A model generated the notes under the pieces. The model saw nothing but the letters and a program-made list of their open reading frames with translations, was not told where the DNA came from and searched no databases. From assembly GCF_024362695.1 (NCBI RefSeq), contig NC_065404.1, positions 7,914,604 through 7,978,603 of the forward strand: a stretch of DNA of 64,000 bases. Direction: 5' to 3'. The translations under genes were made by a program, and so were the position numbers. Origin of the DNA: Pectinophora gossypiella. Lineage: Eukaryota > Arthropoda > Insecta > Lepidoptera > Gelechiidae. Shown here piece by piece: positions 51,101 through 63,556 of the stretch (positions are counted from its first letter, which is position 1; each line of letters opens with the position of its first letter).

Positions 51101-54100
51101 TAAAGATAGTGTAATGTATCAAAATAGGTACAAATATAAAATTGTTATGGAAAAGCGGAGCCACCTAATGCATAATGTCTGCTTAAAAGAGGCTCCAACC
51201 CTTGCTTAATGTTATGTAATAAATATGTATAAAATATAAATATATATGTTTAAATATTTTTTTTGTGTGCAATAAAGTATTTGAAGTTACTATTGTAACT
51301 ACAATAAGTGAGACTATATGGGATCGTCACTAAAGTGGCATATCTTTCGTCTCTTTCGCGCTAGGCGATATACTATATAGGGGTATAATTAGGTCGTACA
51401 TCCATCACAAGATGAAGTAAGTTAAGTACCCCCACTTCATCCAGCTTTCTGTTAGACCAACGTGATAGATGGTGAGCCATATCGCCCCGTCTATAATGGT
51501 TGAGCCAACTGTGTTAATGACAAATGACACTATGTTAGTATCCAGTTTTATTTTGTTATACTGGATGACCATTGTTTTGGTCGATTTAGATTTAAATAAA
51601 ATGTTTCTTTGTTTTGTTTTTCTTTTGTACGAACCATTTACTAACAATAGTATATTAGAATCTCATTAGATATTATTTACTACCTAAATACTTCTGGATT
51701 ATTTTAGTCCGAAATAAATAATATAAAAAATAAAACAAATAAATAATTTGATTTACCAAGGAAAAAAAATAATAATTGTATTAAAATACACGTAGTGTCT
51801 AGGGACTAACCAGTTCCTTCTTATCCTCTTCAATGGGTTCAAGGTAGGAGTCGATCAGGTCCTTCCAGAACTCAGTCTCAGCCGTCGTAAGGAAGTCTAC
51901 CTCGCCCTTCAGCAGGCTCGGATCTTCTATCCAGTACGGGTTTATCAGGTCGTCTCTCTCTTCCTGTATATATTTTATGGGTATTATATTGGCAAGATTA
52001 CAACGAGTGCTCTAACTAAGAATTGTATCCTAAGAAGTACTTGTTTGTTTGACACATTTTAGAAATTCATAATAATATGGTAGTCAATGGACTTACTTTC
52101 AGATCATAAATATAAGTTTCAGCAGTGTGATTCTCTAAGCCTAAGATGTCGTAATCGACAGTAGCGCCTATGGCGGTGTGAGCTGAGACTACTTTAAATT
52201 ATACAGTTTTCTTAGAAGGCATAGAGAAGAGTCCGTTGTTGACAGTTCATCGATAAACGGATAACGACGGAGTTATCTTTAGAAAATCGCATAGCTAATA
52301 CTTTTCGAGTTTACAAGCACAGTATGGTGTTTTAATATAAGAATTCAATATGATGATTTATCTTCAATCGAAACATTATCAATAACTTTTAATTACCCTC
52401 GGTATTTCAGTAGAGCCGTCACTGGGTGCATATTCTGACAAAACTGGGAGCGTGTCTCCGCGGAGGCCCATTGAGGACCGCCGGCGCAATTGCGAAGGCT
52501 CCGGGATTTCTGGTGGTGAATAACTAAACACAAATAATTCTATATCATTAGATGACAGAAAATATTACCTACGCGCTAGTAGTACTCCTAGAAACGACAC
52601 TAGACCACTAGAATGGCCTTAACAGCTGAAACTACTCTAGGTCGAGTAGTTGGGCAGTTTTCTTTGGGTTTTTTTTTATAAGAAAGGATTACAGCAAATG
52701 TAAGTTGCTTTAACACTTTAGCTGCTAGTAACTTGTAACGACTATAAGCCTGGAAGTGCGAGTCAGGCGGTACGTACACGGCGATGCTATCGCGAAAGCT
52801 ATGCACATCGAATGTGCTTCCAATAGTGCCAACTGAGTGTACCTGTCCTCACTAATATGCTTACCGGTAACTCCAACTGCGTTCATATTAGTGCATCAAC
52901 GCGACAGGACGATCCGATCCTTCTTGAGCGCGTAGCCATCACGATTCAACAGCGCGAGGCAAAGGAACACCGCTATGTTTCATAATGGATAGAGTTTTCT
53001 GGGATAATACTTGCTTAACGACTTTTGAAACGTATTTGACATCATAATGGAGACCAAAAAGAAAGTTAACTAAAGCAAAGAATAAATAACACAAAGCACT
53101 TACATAGAATCCAATTTCTTTTCGAGGTTTTCAATAGAATGAGCGATTTGTATAAGATGTAGATCTTGTTTGTGGTCGTTAGGATTAAGGCAGCACATGC
53201 ATTTGAATAGTCCAGCAACGCCGATCTCCATACTACCACTCTCCTCGTCCGTACTTCCGAATTTCTTCATTATCGACTGTTTTTCCATCTTCTGTTTCGC
53301 TTCCTCTGCATCTTTCTTCTCTTGTTCCATTTCCTAAAATGAAAAACGATGGTGTAAATTAAATAAAAAAGAGCGACATAAAAGAAGATGAGAATAGACA
53401 AAATAATAGCCACATAAAATGCCTTAGGTGATGAAAATACGGCGAAGAAACGCAGTTCAGATAAGAATTTATTAGAGCACTCAGATAAGTATTATTGATA
53501 AGTATTTGTGTAGTGTGTGTTTTTTATATGTAGAGTAGACCAGTGGTAGCCCTGTTGGTAGAACGCTTGCCTCTCACTTTGTCGCAGATTCGAATCCAGC
53601 ACAGGCCTAAACCAATGATTGTCGAATTTGCTTTCGAATTCATGTTTGGATCATAAATGACTATCACACGCTCAACGGTGAAAACCTTAGGGAATGTATC
53701 CCGAGAAATGCATTTTCGAAAGACGTGACCTAACTTGTATTGGTCTGTTTTTCCCTTCGCAGGTTGGAAGGTCAGACATTCAGTCGCTTGTGTAAAAAAA
53801 CCGGACCTATCAAATCTTCAGGTTAGGTTAGCGGACCCTGTGAAAAACGGGATAATGCTAGAGGGATCACGATGATGTAGTGTTCTCGGAATAACAGCAA
53901 AAAGTAAACACGTACTAATACTAACCTTAGCAGTTTTCTTCTGTGCTACTTCTCTGGTGCCCCACGAGACGTTATTCAAATTGCACAGCGAGTAAATAAT
54001 CAGCAACATGTACATGCTAGGTATAGTTATATAGTAAACAGTAATATATAGCAAGCAGTACATCTCCTGCGGGTGCAGTGCGGCGGTGATAAAGAAACTG

Positions 54101-57100
54101 CCGAAGATAATTGCCGTGAAGATACTGGAAGGGGCCAGCCAGCCGTCCTCCACGATCTGCATCGCTATACCGACGATTACCATCATCATCAACATCGCGT
54201 ACAAGCATGTGATTACGTTTGCTAGCATCAACTGTGGATAAAGCAACAAATTCAATTATTAGTGTAAAACCGTACAGTTCTAAAAACCGTTTACAGAAAA
54301 GGGCAAATAGTACAAAATACAACGCTTAAAAACCCGAATGGTGATGCTTATTGTTATCTATATACCTATTATCTAGCATGATAAAGGGATACTAAGTAAA
54401 AAGGCTAGTCGAAACTGAGTAAACTCGAACAGGATTCGAAACCGCAGCTGACAAGAACTCACCGCAACTTGACAAAATCTGCGGGTCGAATGGAAAATAG
54501 AGGGTTGTGAGGTGGATTACCAACCCCATGAATCCTGGTGTCAGGGTTACTATGGCCCAAAGGGCCCTGACATGGCTCATGTAACGACTACTAACTTGCA
54601 TCAGTAAGTAGTAACCGGGACCAACGGCTTAACGTGCCTTTCGAAGCTCGGATCATCTTACTTTCGGACAATCCAATCTGGTGATCAGCCTGTAAAGTCC
54701 TAAGCAAACTACAGATCACAAAGTGGTTTTCGTGATATGTCCCCACCGGGATATGAACCCGGGTCCTCCGGATCGTGAGCCGAACGCTCAAACCACTGGA
54801 CCACGGAGGCCGTTTGATAATATAAATTATTGAATAATGTAACAACATAAAATAAGCTCACGACTATATCCCAATTGGGGTAGTTAGAGGTACGTCCACG
54901 TAAATACAGTCATGCGCAATATAATGTACCCACTTTAGGACTCTGTCGCACTAACAAATTTGACATTTAGTGAGACTTACAGTTCTATTTGACAAAAAAG
55001 TTAATGTGACATGGTACCAAAGTGTATACATATTAATGCTCGTGACCGTACCCACACCTAACCGACCTTTCTATTAGACCGACTTGATGAGCCGTATCGC
55101 CGTCTATGAGCGAGCCAACTATGTCAACTGTGTTTAATAATGTAATTTACCTGTATTTCAGACTTGCACGTCATACAAGCAGTGATGAAGATGACGACAG
55201 GGATGAGGTTCCACAGCAGCGCGTTCATGATGCTGATACCAGTGATGGCGTTCATAGCGCCCACCAACATCAGGAAGATAGTGCCGGGCCCGAGCACCGT
55301 GCCTACCATTAACAGCGTCTGGAAAGCAATAGTTTATAATGTTTGTATATAAAGAACAAAAATGTAACTAAATAACGTTGTAAGCAAAAACTCAAAGTGT
55401 GAATGAGAATAAAGGATAAAACAGTTCAGTTGTTCAGGTTTAGCATCAAAATTAAACAAACTAAACTTGTGTCGTTTGACTCGTAAGCAAAGTTTACAAT
55501 GGTGCTAATTCCTGCAGACGCCATCTAATTTTATTTTAAGTTATACCTGTCATTTTCTTATCCGTTGAAAAGAAAGGGACGGGTAATCGACAGGCATAAA
55601 ATTTATGGAATACACGTCAATTTTAAGCAGAAATCTAAAACATCCGTCTAAAAATTTTACATCGGCCAATAACCCGACAGAATTAAGTAGACAGCACGTC
55701 AAACGGATTCCATACCAGAGAGATGCCTATTTTATTCGCACGGAGAATGAATAATCATTCATTTTAAAATTGACTTGTTGGCAATCATCCGTCCCTCTCC
55801 TTTTCGGCGGATAAGAAAGTGACAGGTATAACTTAAAATAAAATTAGGAGGTGTGTGCAGGAATCAGGGCCAATGTGTTATCAGGGGATCAGCCCAACCC
55901 TCATAATGGCCCAACATGTCAGAAAGTACTCAATTCTATACCTGGTACACGATATAAAGCGTAGATATATTATCATTAGCTTTGACGGTGTGTTTGGAGT
56001 CAACCAGTAGGTCGAGGATATTAGCCATGGTTGACGGCACCCAGCGCCGGCGCTGGTTGAAGAACTCGTCAAACTGCTCCGGACAGTGCGTGTACGCATC
56101 CGACGCGGCTGAATACTCCACACGGTATCCACGCTGCAGTAGCAATGTGCACAGCCAACGGTCTTCGCCTAAAAGAGTATATGAATAATTGAATAACATC
56201 TCAGGAAGCACCCTCCAACAAATTATAGTTCGGTTGAAACGTCTTTAAGGCCATAAATCATAATGGAATAGAGAACATCCAATGATTATTAAATTATGAT
56301 CCTTTTACCGTCTAACAGAAAGCAGTAGAAGGATGTACCTCTGACTACCCCAATTGGGATTTAGCCGTGAGCTTATGATTCGTTTACCTTGATCGTACTG
56401 TACGTAATGCCGAGCCTCGTGCGAAGTGAGAGTGTACTTCTTCATCACATTGTCATCCATTAAAGCTTTCCCTCTGAACAGAGAGAAGCATCCCGGACTA
56501 CAGAGCACGCATCCGATCATGTGTTCAGTCGCCTTTTGTAGCCAATGCCCTATGGCATATTCGAAGATCTGGTACCATGCCATGAAACCTATAAACAATA
56601 GATAATATGTTATTTTTGATAAGTTCTGGTTTAAAAACGCCATATCGAAGTAATTCATCTAAAAAAGCAATATTGCAATTTGACATTTGCGCATATAAAA
56701 ATAAGTGCGCGACGCACACAAATGTCAAATAGCAATATTGCTTTTTTAGATGAATTGCTTCGATGTTGACTTTTTAACCCCCCAGATATGCAATCTTCTC
56801 GTAATTAAGGCAACTCTATTCTTTGCGTCCGTTTACAAAATAGCACACTCGTAGAAGCAGTAGTAGTATCTATGTCAGTCGCATGATAACATCACTCGCA
56901 CAATTGTCTTTCGCGAAACAAGAATAACCGAAATAATACATTCCACAACCCTCAAAACGCACCAGATCCCACAGGGTGGATACGCCCACAAGCAGCGCCT
57001 AAGTTCTTGTTCTTCTTCATAAGGTCGATAAGCAGCGTGACGGCGGAGGGCTTGAAGTCGATGTCACCGTCCAGGGCGAGTAGGTATGTGTTCTCGGCTA

Positions 57101-60100
57101 TCACTTCCTTGCGATCCACTAATAGAGGTAAGTCCATCAGCCGGTGGCCAAGGAAGTAGTACATGTACATCACCTGGGATAGGGATGGTAGAATAGTAGT
57201 AGATTTAAGAAAATTATAAACTAGATGTCTCTTCACAAAAATCTTCTTAATTTTATTTCTTTTTCTTCTTATCGTGTGGGTTGTGAGGTGGAATACCAGC
57301 CTCTTCAACCCTGGTGTCAGGGTTATGATTGAGCCGCCAAAGGCCCCTGACATGGCTTATGCGAGTTAATATAATACAATCAGATCCAGACAAATTGTAA
57401 TCTATATTTACATATTTGTCAGCAAAGGCTGTTTTCTTCTAAATAGCTTAACGTATGACAGAATATGCAAGTTACGAGAGTGATCCTGTAAAGGTTTAAA
57501 ATCTATTTTCTTTTTAAAGTTACGAACCCAAAAAAAGTCACTGTGCTATCTGTATACCTGTGACCATCGCTTCCTATGTCTGATTTTGGACTTGTCCTTG
57601 AGATGGCAGATCATCTTATTTTTCCCTGGCAGCGTCCACACTAGCTTGCCACCGTAAGGAGTGGGATACTTCTTAGGAGGACGCAGTCTGACGTTGGTAA
57701 GATGCACTTCTGAAGCTGCTTCATCTATCGTGCCCACTAGACATTTGACGAAATAGTTCACTTGCGAGTCTTCGGCGCTGTGGTCGGATACCTCGAAAGC
57801 GTCGTCCATGAATATGTGTGCTGGAAAATTGTATGACTCTTAGACAAAAACCTAGATTTCAAAGTGCATTCACTGATTATTACGAAGATAGGTGTATTTC
57901 ATATTTTATATAACTAAAATGTCGATACTGCGTGTCTGCCTACTCAAATAAGTACTATAATTTATATCTTTGAGATAGTAGACTGAAAATCTTATCTTTC
58001 AAAATTTTAGGTGTATGTGCCTGCAATTTACCTTCCACTTCGTAGTAATCGGGGTCGACGACACCTAAATATTTCTGCGCTACTCTCCTGGCGCTCTGAT
58101 CCTCATCCAGCCGGAAGATAGACTTTAAGAACTCTATCATCTCATCCTTTGTCTCGTGCCACATAGTTGCACAAATGTAAATCCTAGTCACATAAGGAAA
58201 ATCAATCAATACGTATGTCCAACTTTATCAATAACTTTATTACCCACAACAATGATATGCGATAGATAATTTATTGAAATGAGTTTATCGGGACTTTACC
58301 AGAAAGTAGGCAGATAAAATTAGGTAAATAAGTACTTTCTTCCGTTTAATTTCAAGTATTTTAACTTATTACCTCGTTATGCTATCCGATGGATTAGCAT
58401 TTCTCAATTTTTCGGAATTTGCAATTGAATCATCGTCGTCAATATCTTTGAGATCCTGAAAAAGGAGTTATTTTTTACTTCAGAATTTTTCATCAAACCT
58501 TATTAAAATCTCACAATCCCTCCACTTACGTCTACAGAAATATCAATATCGTCATCTTTACTCCTGTTCAACAACAGGGACTGGTCTATAAGAGGTCCGC
58601 TGTACCAAGGTTTACAGAATAGCTTATCAGTAGCGGCAAGTCTCTCACACCGCGGCAGCCACGTATGCACGGTTATCCACGCCTGTGACACCAGCCACAG
58701 CACCCAGATCCACGCACACTCTCGCCAAACATAATGCCATATGAAATACACTGAAAATGTAAATAATTTTGTAAATGTATTTCTTTCTTTTCAACGTCAA
58801 GCTTAATGCACATAGAAACGGCACCAGGACCGCTCTGGTCACGATTTTGGAATATTCCAGTTTGTTTATAAGCGGTGCCGCCTCTTTATGCAATGTACGT
58901 AAATAAACAAACCTGGAGGAACTTCGAAGAACAAGTAGTCCGGAATGGTTCTATGGAACGCGCACGCATCCGCACTCCTCATTCCGGATAAGAGAACCAA
59001 CAAATTGATCGTAACCGGTCCAACTAAACTCAAAGCTAACGTGAAGCTGAAGTTTTGTATGAGGATTTTGCAGGCGAATTTGGCGCATACAAAACAGAAG
59101 TAACAGGCGCCTACTTGGATCAGAGCAACCCATAACGATGTTGACCATTTGACGGGAAGTATGAATGTCCCGCCAGTAACCTCATACTCTAGTGAACCAT
59201 CGAAAGCGTCTTGAATTATAGCTTGAACCTGACATAAAAGAATATAAGATTATAATTAGGTTAAGAATATATTTGAATAATAAATTTGATCCAAATACCA
59301 AACAATTTCATCGATATTTATTATTTATTATTATTATCGGTTTTAGTAATCACACAAAGTACAAACCTCGTAGACGGTATAATTTCGTTCGCCAAATGCA
59401 GATGAAACATGCGTAAAGAAGGCGAACGGATTGTCCTCTTGCACATGGAGGGAGATTATGGCACACACCGTGAAAACCACAATTTTCCAGATTGAAAGGG
59501 TCCTCTGCGTATAGTAACGAGTCTTCTTCAAAGCATCACGCAACTCAGCCAAGTATTGTACGGTTGCTGGATATAAAAATAAATAAAAAAATAAATCGAA
59601 GCTTTTGTGTGGACTACACTAATTTAAAAATCAAATCATCAAACACTCACTTGAAGAGTCCTTGTCAACATAGCTGATAAAGTTCTCCCACCAGCCGAGA
59701 GACACGAATATACACGCAAAGGGGATGATCCATAGTTTTGCTGTTTTGTGTAGCAGTGGCCACACTACAAACGCTGTCACTTGAGCAGATATAGCCAGCA
59801 CATCTAGCAGTATTTTGGTGGTATAGCGAGATTCGCCTGAGTCCCTGGTGAACATGGTGAGAATGCCAGGGACAATGCACATTGCGTTCATCAACATGGC
59901 ACCCTTTACCACATCCATTTCGGGCAAAACCATGAACACTAACATCCCTATTCCTGCTGCATGTAGGGTATCTACTATGAAAGCCTGTAAAGAAAACAGG
60001 TTTCCACTGAGTTTCACAACAAAATAGAACTCATCAAAATGAATGTGTGATTTAGAAACTTACATATAAGAATTGCATTGTAGTAGGTTTCTTGACGGTC

Positions 60101-62370
60101 TTAAAGAAGCAAATCCTGCAAGATCGGAAGAATACGCCGATTTCGGGGATACCAAACGCTATGATTGCGGCCCATAACCATGTCACTCGTTCGTCTAGCG
60201 TGTGCACTGTTATGAACTGCTGATCCAAAGCTGTGGATAAGATTATATATAATTATTATATTGTATATTGAAAATGTGATATGCTAACCACATGCTAACT
60301 AATTTCTTATTTGTATCAAGGCCCGAACACCCCGTTCCTCTGTTAAGCATATTACACGGAAAAAAATTAGGTTCCTCATTATTGCTGACAACGTTTACAA
60401 TTTCATATCCAAATGAAAAATAGTGTCTTTAAAAAATCAAATCATTTATTCGCATAGGTTTAATGGTTTTGTAAACAACTGTTTATAACTTTGGTAGGTC
60501 TTGTTGAGAAACATCTATCATCGATGGAAAAAAACCTATCAATTTAAGCATATAGCGAATCCTTTCCAATAACCCTTTTAGCGGGTCAAGCGTAATAAGT
60601 ACTATTTACAACCTTAAGTACCTAAAGCTCTGTTGCAATGCGTGATTTTTCGTCCTTTCTTTAACTGTGACGTGATGAAGAGTAGGGTTCCTTTAGCTAT
60701 GACTGCCGCCCCAAGTACACAGGCAAACGTCAATACGTAGGCCAGAAGCTTAAGTATCTTGACGCTGGTGTCGATCCATTGTGTGTCCGCCATCGACCCA
60801 CTCTCCTTCTTGATGGGAATCTCTCTGAATAGATTCCATCCTTTCGTCTCTTGTGCTGTTCTTTCACTGTGAAATAATACGTCAATACTTTAGCATAACT
60901 TTTAACTGGTTTTCGAATTTGACGAAGTTAGGTAACTTTGTTGTGGTTGGTCTAACATAAAGCTCGGTGAAGTGTGGGTAGTAATCTTTCGTTAGATGTA
61001 TCTCTGACTACCCCAATTGGGATATAGTCGCGAGTTTATGTTTAACATTACATAAGCCTAACATGGCGAAGTAGATTTCGTTAGTACAACTGTTTAGTTG
61101 TGTTCCTGTGTTGTTTCGTTAGATCAATAAAGTATTGCATTATTATTTTTAAATTGAGCATTTCAACTGTGCTACGCTATTTGACTTTCTATAACACGTT
61201 TCAATTAGAGAATCAGATTTAGATAATTACGTTCAATTTTCTAAGATAAAGTATAGGTACTTAAGTACTTCCATTTTTAATACTTATTTATTCACAAAGC
61301 AGGCATTAATGTTATTGCGACTAGTTGCAACAATGATATCTACATCAAGATAACGCCATATAACACGTAAGTCGAGTATCTATCAGATATGTATTAGCAA
61401 TCACAGCATGCTTATTTTACTTTTACCCATCAAAGGAAACAATACGTATCTACCTACGCATTTAAATCCTTCAATTTCCATATTCTTGATCGAAATGTAA
61501 TACGTACATTATTTCAAATTGTATATTATGTAATTATTTTTGATGCTAACAATGATAAGTAACTAAGGATGTTATAAAAATATATTTTATATGAAATTAT
61601 GGAATATAATGCCAAGGATTCGTTTATCTACACATTTTTTTTTAGAATGCACGGACTATCAGCCAAAGTTCCATTTAACAATATAGGTATTTTTAAAACG
61701 TGAAAACCTACATGCGTAGGTAGATAGGTAGGTAGCTATAGTAAAATATTAAACATTAATGCATGTGGTATCATACGGATATATATACATAGGTATCATA
61801 TAGATTTGGGTGAGACAGTAACGTCTATCTGAAATGGGTAACATTTTAATTGTCGTTAACTATGTGGGCGAAGCCAAAGCAACACCTATTACAAAAAGAA
61901 AACCGAGTGCCTTGAAGACAAAATAATAATTTCGACTCTGCCTACCCTCCACAAAAGCTCCAACGAACCTTTTTTATAATACGTGACTTATTGCAGGTTT
62001 GCCACAGATAGTATTAACTACGTGACAAATGGGGGGCTCGCACCCGATACAAAACAAACAAGATTCCTGTGGGTGCCCAGTAATGTTACTTAGAGAAGCG
62101 ATCCATTTGCAAAGGGAAAAACCGGCCTAATACAGGTTAGATCCAAAGTCTTCGAAACGCATTTCTCGAGGATGTGGGTTTGATGTAGCTGCTGCTTGTG
62201 TTATTGAAGACTTCTGTGTAATGTGACTCTTTATGTGTGTATGTAAGAAATATAGTAAAACGAGGTAACATACTGTATTTCCTCTGTATCATCGTAAAGC
62301 GGAGTGAACTCCGAATCTGACTGGTCGCTGTCATCCGGCCGACCTTTGGTGGCGGCCATTCCCTGCAGCA
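48121..62370 (-). CDS. CHS2: Chitin synthase 2 (class B, midgut), complete multi-exon gene
   Basis: Family 2 glycosyltransferase making peritrophic-matrix chitin from UDP-GlcNAc. Coding exons in transcript order: 62274-62359, 60622-60866, 60064-60230, 59651-59984, 59367-59566, 58913-59228, 58530-58750, 58373-58455, 58032-58183, 57558-57820, 56963-57173, 56388-56588, 55942-56168, 55151-55318, 53926-54231, 53104-53333, 52397-52523, 51811-51963, 50744-50920, 49902-50069, 49242-49476, 48515-48675, 48121-48267. Phases join into 1525 residues, as expected for lepidopteran CHS2. The protein starts MAATKGRPDDSDQSDSEF. Landmarks: CATMWHET about 555-562, DGDID 724-728, EDR 828-830, QRRRW 865-869, SWGTRE 1047-1052, with a coiled coil after it. 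Called class B because it has one exon 19 form, a shorter linker after the coiled coil, and a divergent tail ending RFRDTYA. A CAG acceptor at 62371 shows a noncoding upstream exon. Confidence 0.95.
48895..49045 (+). repeat. LINE 3' tail in a CHS2 intron
   Basis: ACCCGCAGTGGAGCAGCGTG, then GGTTGATTGAGGGGAGGCCT and CAGCAGTGGGACGTATGTAG, form a tail found in very many lepidopteran introns, belonging to a non-LTR retrotransposon family. No coding capacity. Confidence 0.65.
50600..50735 (+). repeat. SINE tail fragment in a CHS2 intron
   Basis: ATGAGTCATGTCCTTTGGCG then AATAACCCTGACACCAGTGT match, in reverse orientation, the tail of the SINE at 54500-54815 and the fragment at 57283-57360. It lies directly next to the exon 19 donor at 50742-50743. 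Confidence 0.55.
50744..50920 (-). CDS. CHS2: CHS2 exon 19, single form
   Basis: This 177-bp exon is the counterpart of CHS1 19a and 19b. The peptide begins ERIKTDLKKLRDTMVFAFV and ends ISYDDDMNV. The NIT glycosylation sequon of both CHS1 forms is replaced by VIS. I searched the 674 bases to the next exon for a second cassette and found none. Confidence 0.88.
53535..53870 (+). repeat. tRNA-derived SINE in a CHS2 intron
   Basis: The head reads like a tRNA gene (GTAGCCCTGTTGGTAGAACG as A box, GCAGATTCGAATCCAGCACA as B box). The body carries AATGATTGTCGAATTTGCTT and a tail beyond 53800. It is a retroposon, not a tRNA: no acceptor stem closes. Confidence 0.65.
54500..54815 (-). repeat. tRNA-derived SINE in a CHS2 intron
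   Basis: On the minus strand the head reads GGCCTCCGTGGTCCAGTGGT, then GGGTTCATATCCCGGTGGGG as the B box. It is followed by a body ending in CCCTGACACCAGGATTCATG-like sequence. Fragments of the same body occur at 57283-57360 and 50600-50735. It lies entirely inside an intron. Confidence 0.65.
54850..55140 (+). repeat. Composite of dispersed repeats in a CHS2 intron
   Basis: CTCACGACTATATCCCAATT (about 54858-54895) belongs to a family with relatives at about 50092, 56335 and 61003. It is followed at 54895-55047 by a block beginning AGTCATGCGCAATATAATGT and ending ATTAATGCTCGTGACCGTAC, whose ends are rough inverted repeats. A third block, about 55050-55130, resembles 51430-51500. All are noncoding. 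Confidence 0.5.
55499..55875. mobile_element. Palindromic MITE, family B copy 2, in a CHS2 intron
   Basis: The left arm carries GTGCTAATTCCTGCAGACGC then TGTCATTTTCTTATCCG; the right arm carries CGGCGGATAAGAAAGTGACA then CAGGAATCAGGGCCAAT. The middle is about 190 bp longer than expected from the arms alone and noncoding. It lies between CHS2 exons 13 and 14, ending 66 bases from the exon 13 donor. Confidence 0.8.
56629..56780. mobile_element. Palindromic MITE, family C copy 2, in a CHS2 intron
   Basis: GAAGTAATTCATCTAAAAAA then GCAATATTGC is mirrored by GCAATATTGC then TTTTTTAGATGAATTGCTTC, and ATTTGACATTTGCGCA by a near-complement. The whole could fold into one hairpin. Transcription of CHS2 should produce this hairpin in the pre-mRNA. 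Confidence 0.75.
61152..62260. other. CHS2 first coding intron, upstream part
   Basis: No coding exon. About 61980-62135 is a family E repeat copy. The rest is AT-rich. The intron runs from exon 62274-62370 to exon 60622-60866. Confidence 0.4.
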
Positions 62371-62549
62371 CTGAAATTAATATTTATTTATTTATCTTTA
62401 ATTACTTTTAGTAGACGTCTACCGAAAATAAATATTGAGATATGGCACGATGGTATTGGTTATAGGTACAATGACATCGTATACAAAAACCCACACCCTA
62501 GCGCGCTCGTCCCGCTTTCCTATTGCATCGACATAGCATCACGCTTGTA

Positions 62550-62640
62550 TCCCCGAAGGGGTAGGCAGAGGTGTATAGTATATTATACACCCACTCCTCG
62601 CCAGCTATGTTTAAGTCCCGTGCTACGCATCAACATGAGG
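62550..62640 (+). repeat. Dispersed repeat, family F
   Basis: GTATCCCCGAAGGGGTAGGC followed by AGAGGTGTATAGTATATTAT and CACCCACTCCTCGCCAGCTA. Relatives occur at about 12655, 44680 and, in reverse, 40896-40955. This is a frequent lepidopteran interspersed repeat, noncoding. Confidence 0.55.
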
Positions 62641-63126
62641 ACAAAACATTTATGGTCATTTTATCCGTTCTAGTTACCTAGGTCTCAGTGGAAAACTCAC
62701 TGAAATAAATTGTGGAAACCTCGAGATTACTGGCAATTATTATAAAATATACCTACACAAAATATTAAATAATATATTAATATGTTGATTATTTTGTTGT
62801 ATATATGTGTCGTAGATTTTACCTAAATAAACTTTTTTATTATTATTAATAATAAATTATAATATTGTATGTATTCTTAGGTTAAGGTATATCCTCGTAA
62901 GGCCCGGATTTCCAGACACAATAGTTAAACAATGGGATTTGGATTTTAAAAGGACTTTGGGCCTTACGACCATATTGTGTGGGCCTTAGTTGCCTGGATT
63001 AAATAAATAAATAAAATGTTTTAATTAGGACATCTTCATTGTAAAGCTGCATATTAATGTGCATAAAATATAATTTGTTATTTAGTAATTACATATTAGT
63101 CACAAAAATCGCAATTAAAAACTTAC

Positions 63127-63250
63127 CGGAACTTTATCCCGACTTTTCCGAAAAACTTCCGTCACAATCACAAGTGTTGCACTCTTCGCCACTTCACAAA
63201 TAGTATTAATATGTGATTAAAATCGAAATAATGTGACTCGCTCGTTTTAT
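63127..63250 (-). promoter_or_regulatory. Candidate noncoding first exon of CHS2
   Basis: On the minus strand, GTCGGGATAAAGTTCCG is followed by GTAAGTTTT, a consensus donor, at 63126-63118. Exon 2 of CHS2 has an acceptor at 62371, so a leader exon must exist upstream. A second donor, GTAAGGTATT, next to 63329 offers an alternative leader exon. Neither upper limit nor start site can be fixed by reading. Confidence 0.3.
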
Positions 63251-63556
63251 CAGTCGGACACTCCAAACAATGCTAGGACACCAACAACATGCTCGTTGAT
63301 TGAATAAAATTAATGTTCAATACCTTACCTTCCAGCCGCCACTCGTTATCATGCCTTGATTAAGTACATATTTTATCAATAATCAAGTGGTTATTACTTG
63401 CAGTGATTCCCTATCACTTCCCAGGAAATGGGTAATTATGATCTATTATCTTAAAAAATGATCTCCGTAAATTAGATTATAGGGATTATAGGTGTATATC
63501 AAACTCCAGTACTAAATAGGTACCAGTATACAATTAGGAAATCTTTAGCCAATGTA

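Noticed and set aside
53540..53610. Possible tRNA gene
   Set aside because: A and B boxes are present but no cloverleaf closes and the body matches a SINE layout.
54739..54815. Possible tRNA gene on the minus strand
   Set aside because: It is the head of a SINE with a long body; fragments of that body recur at 50600 and 57283.
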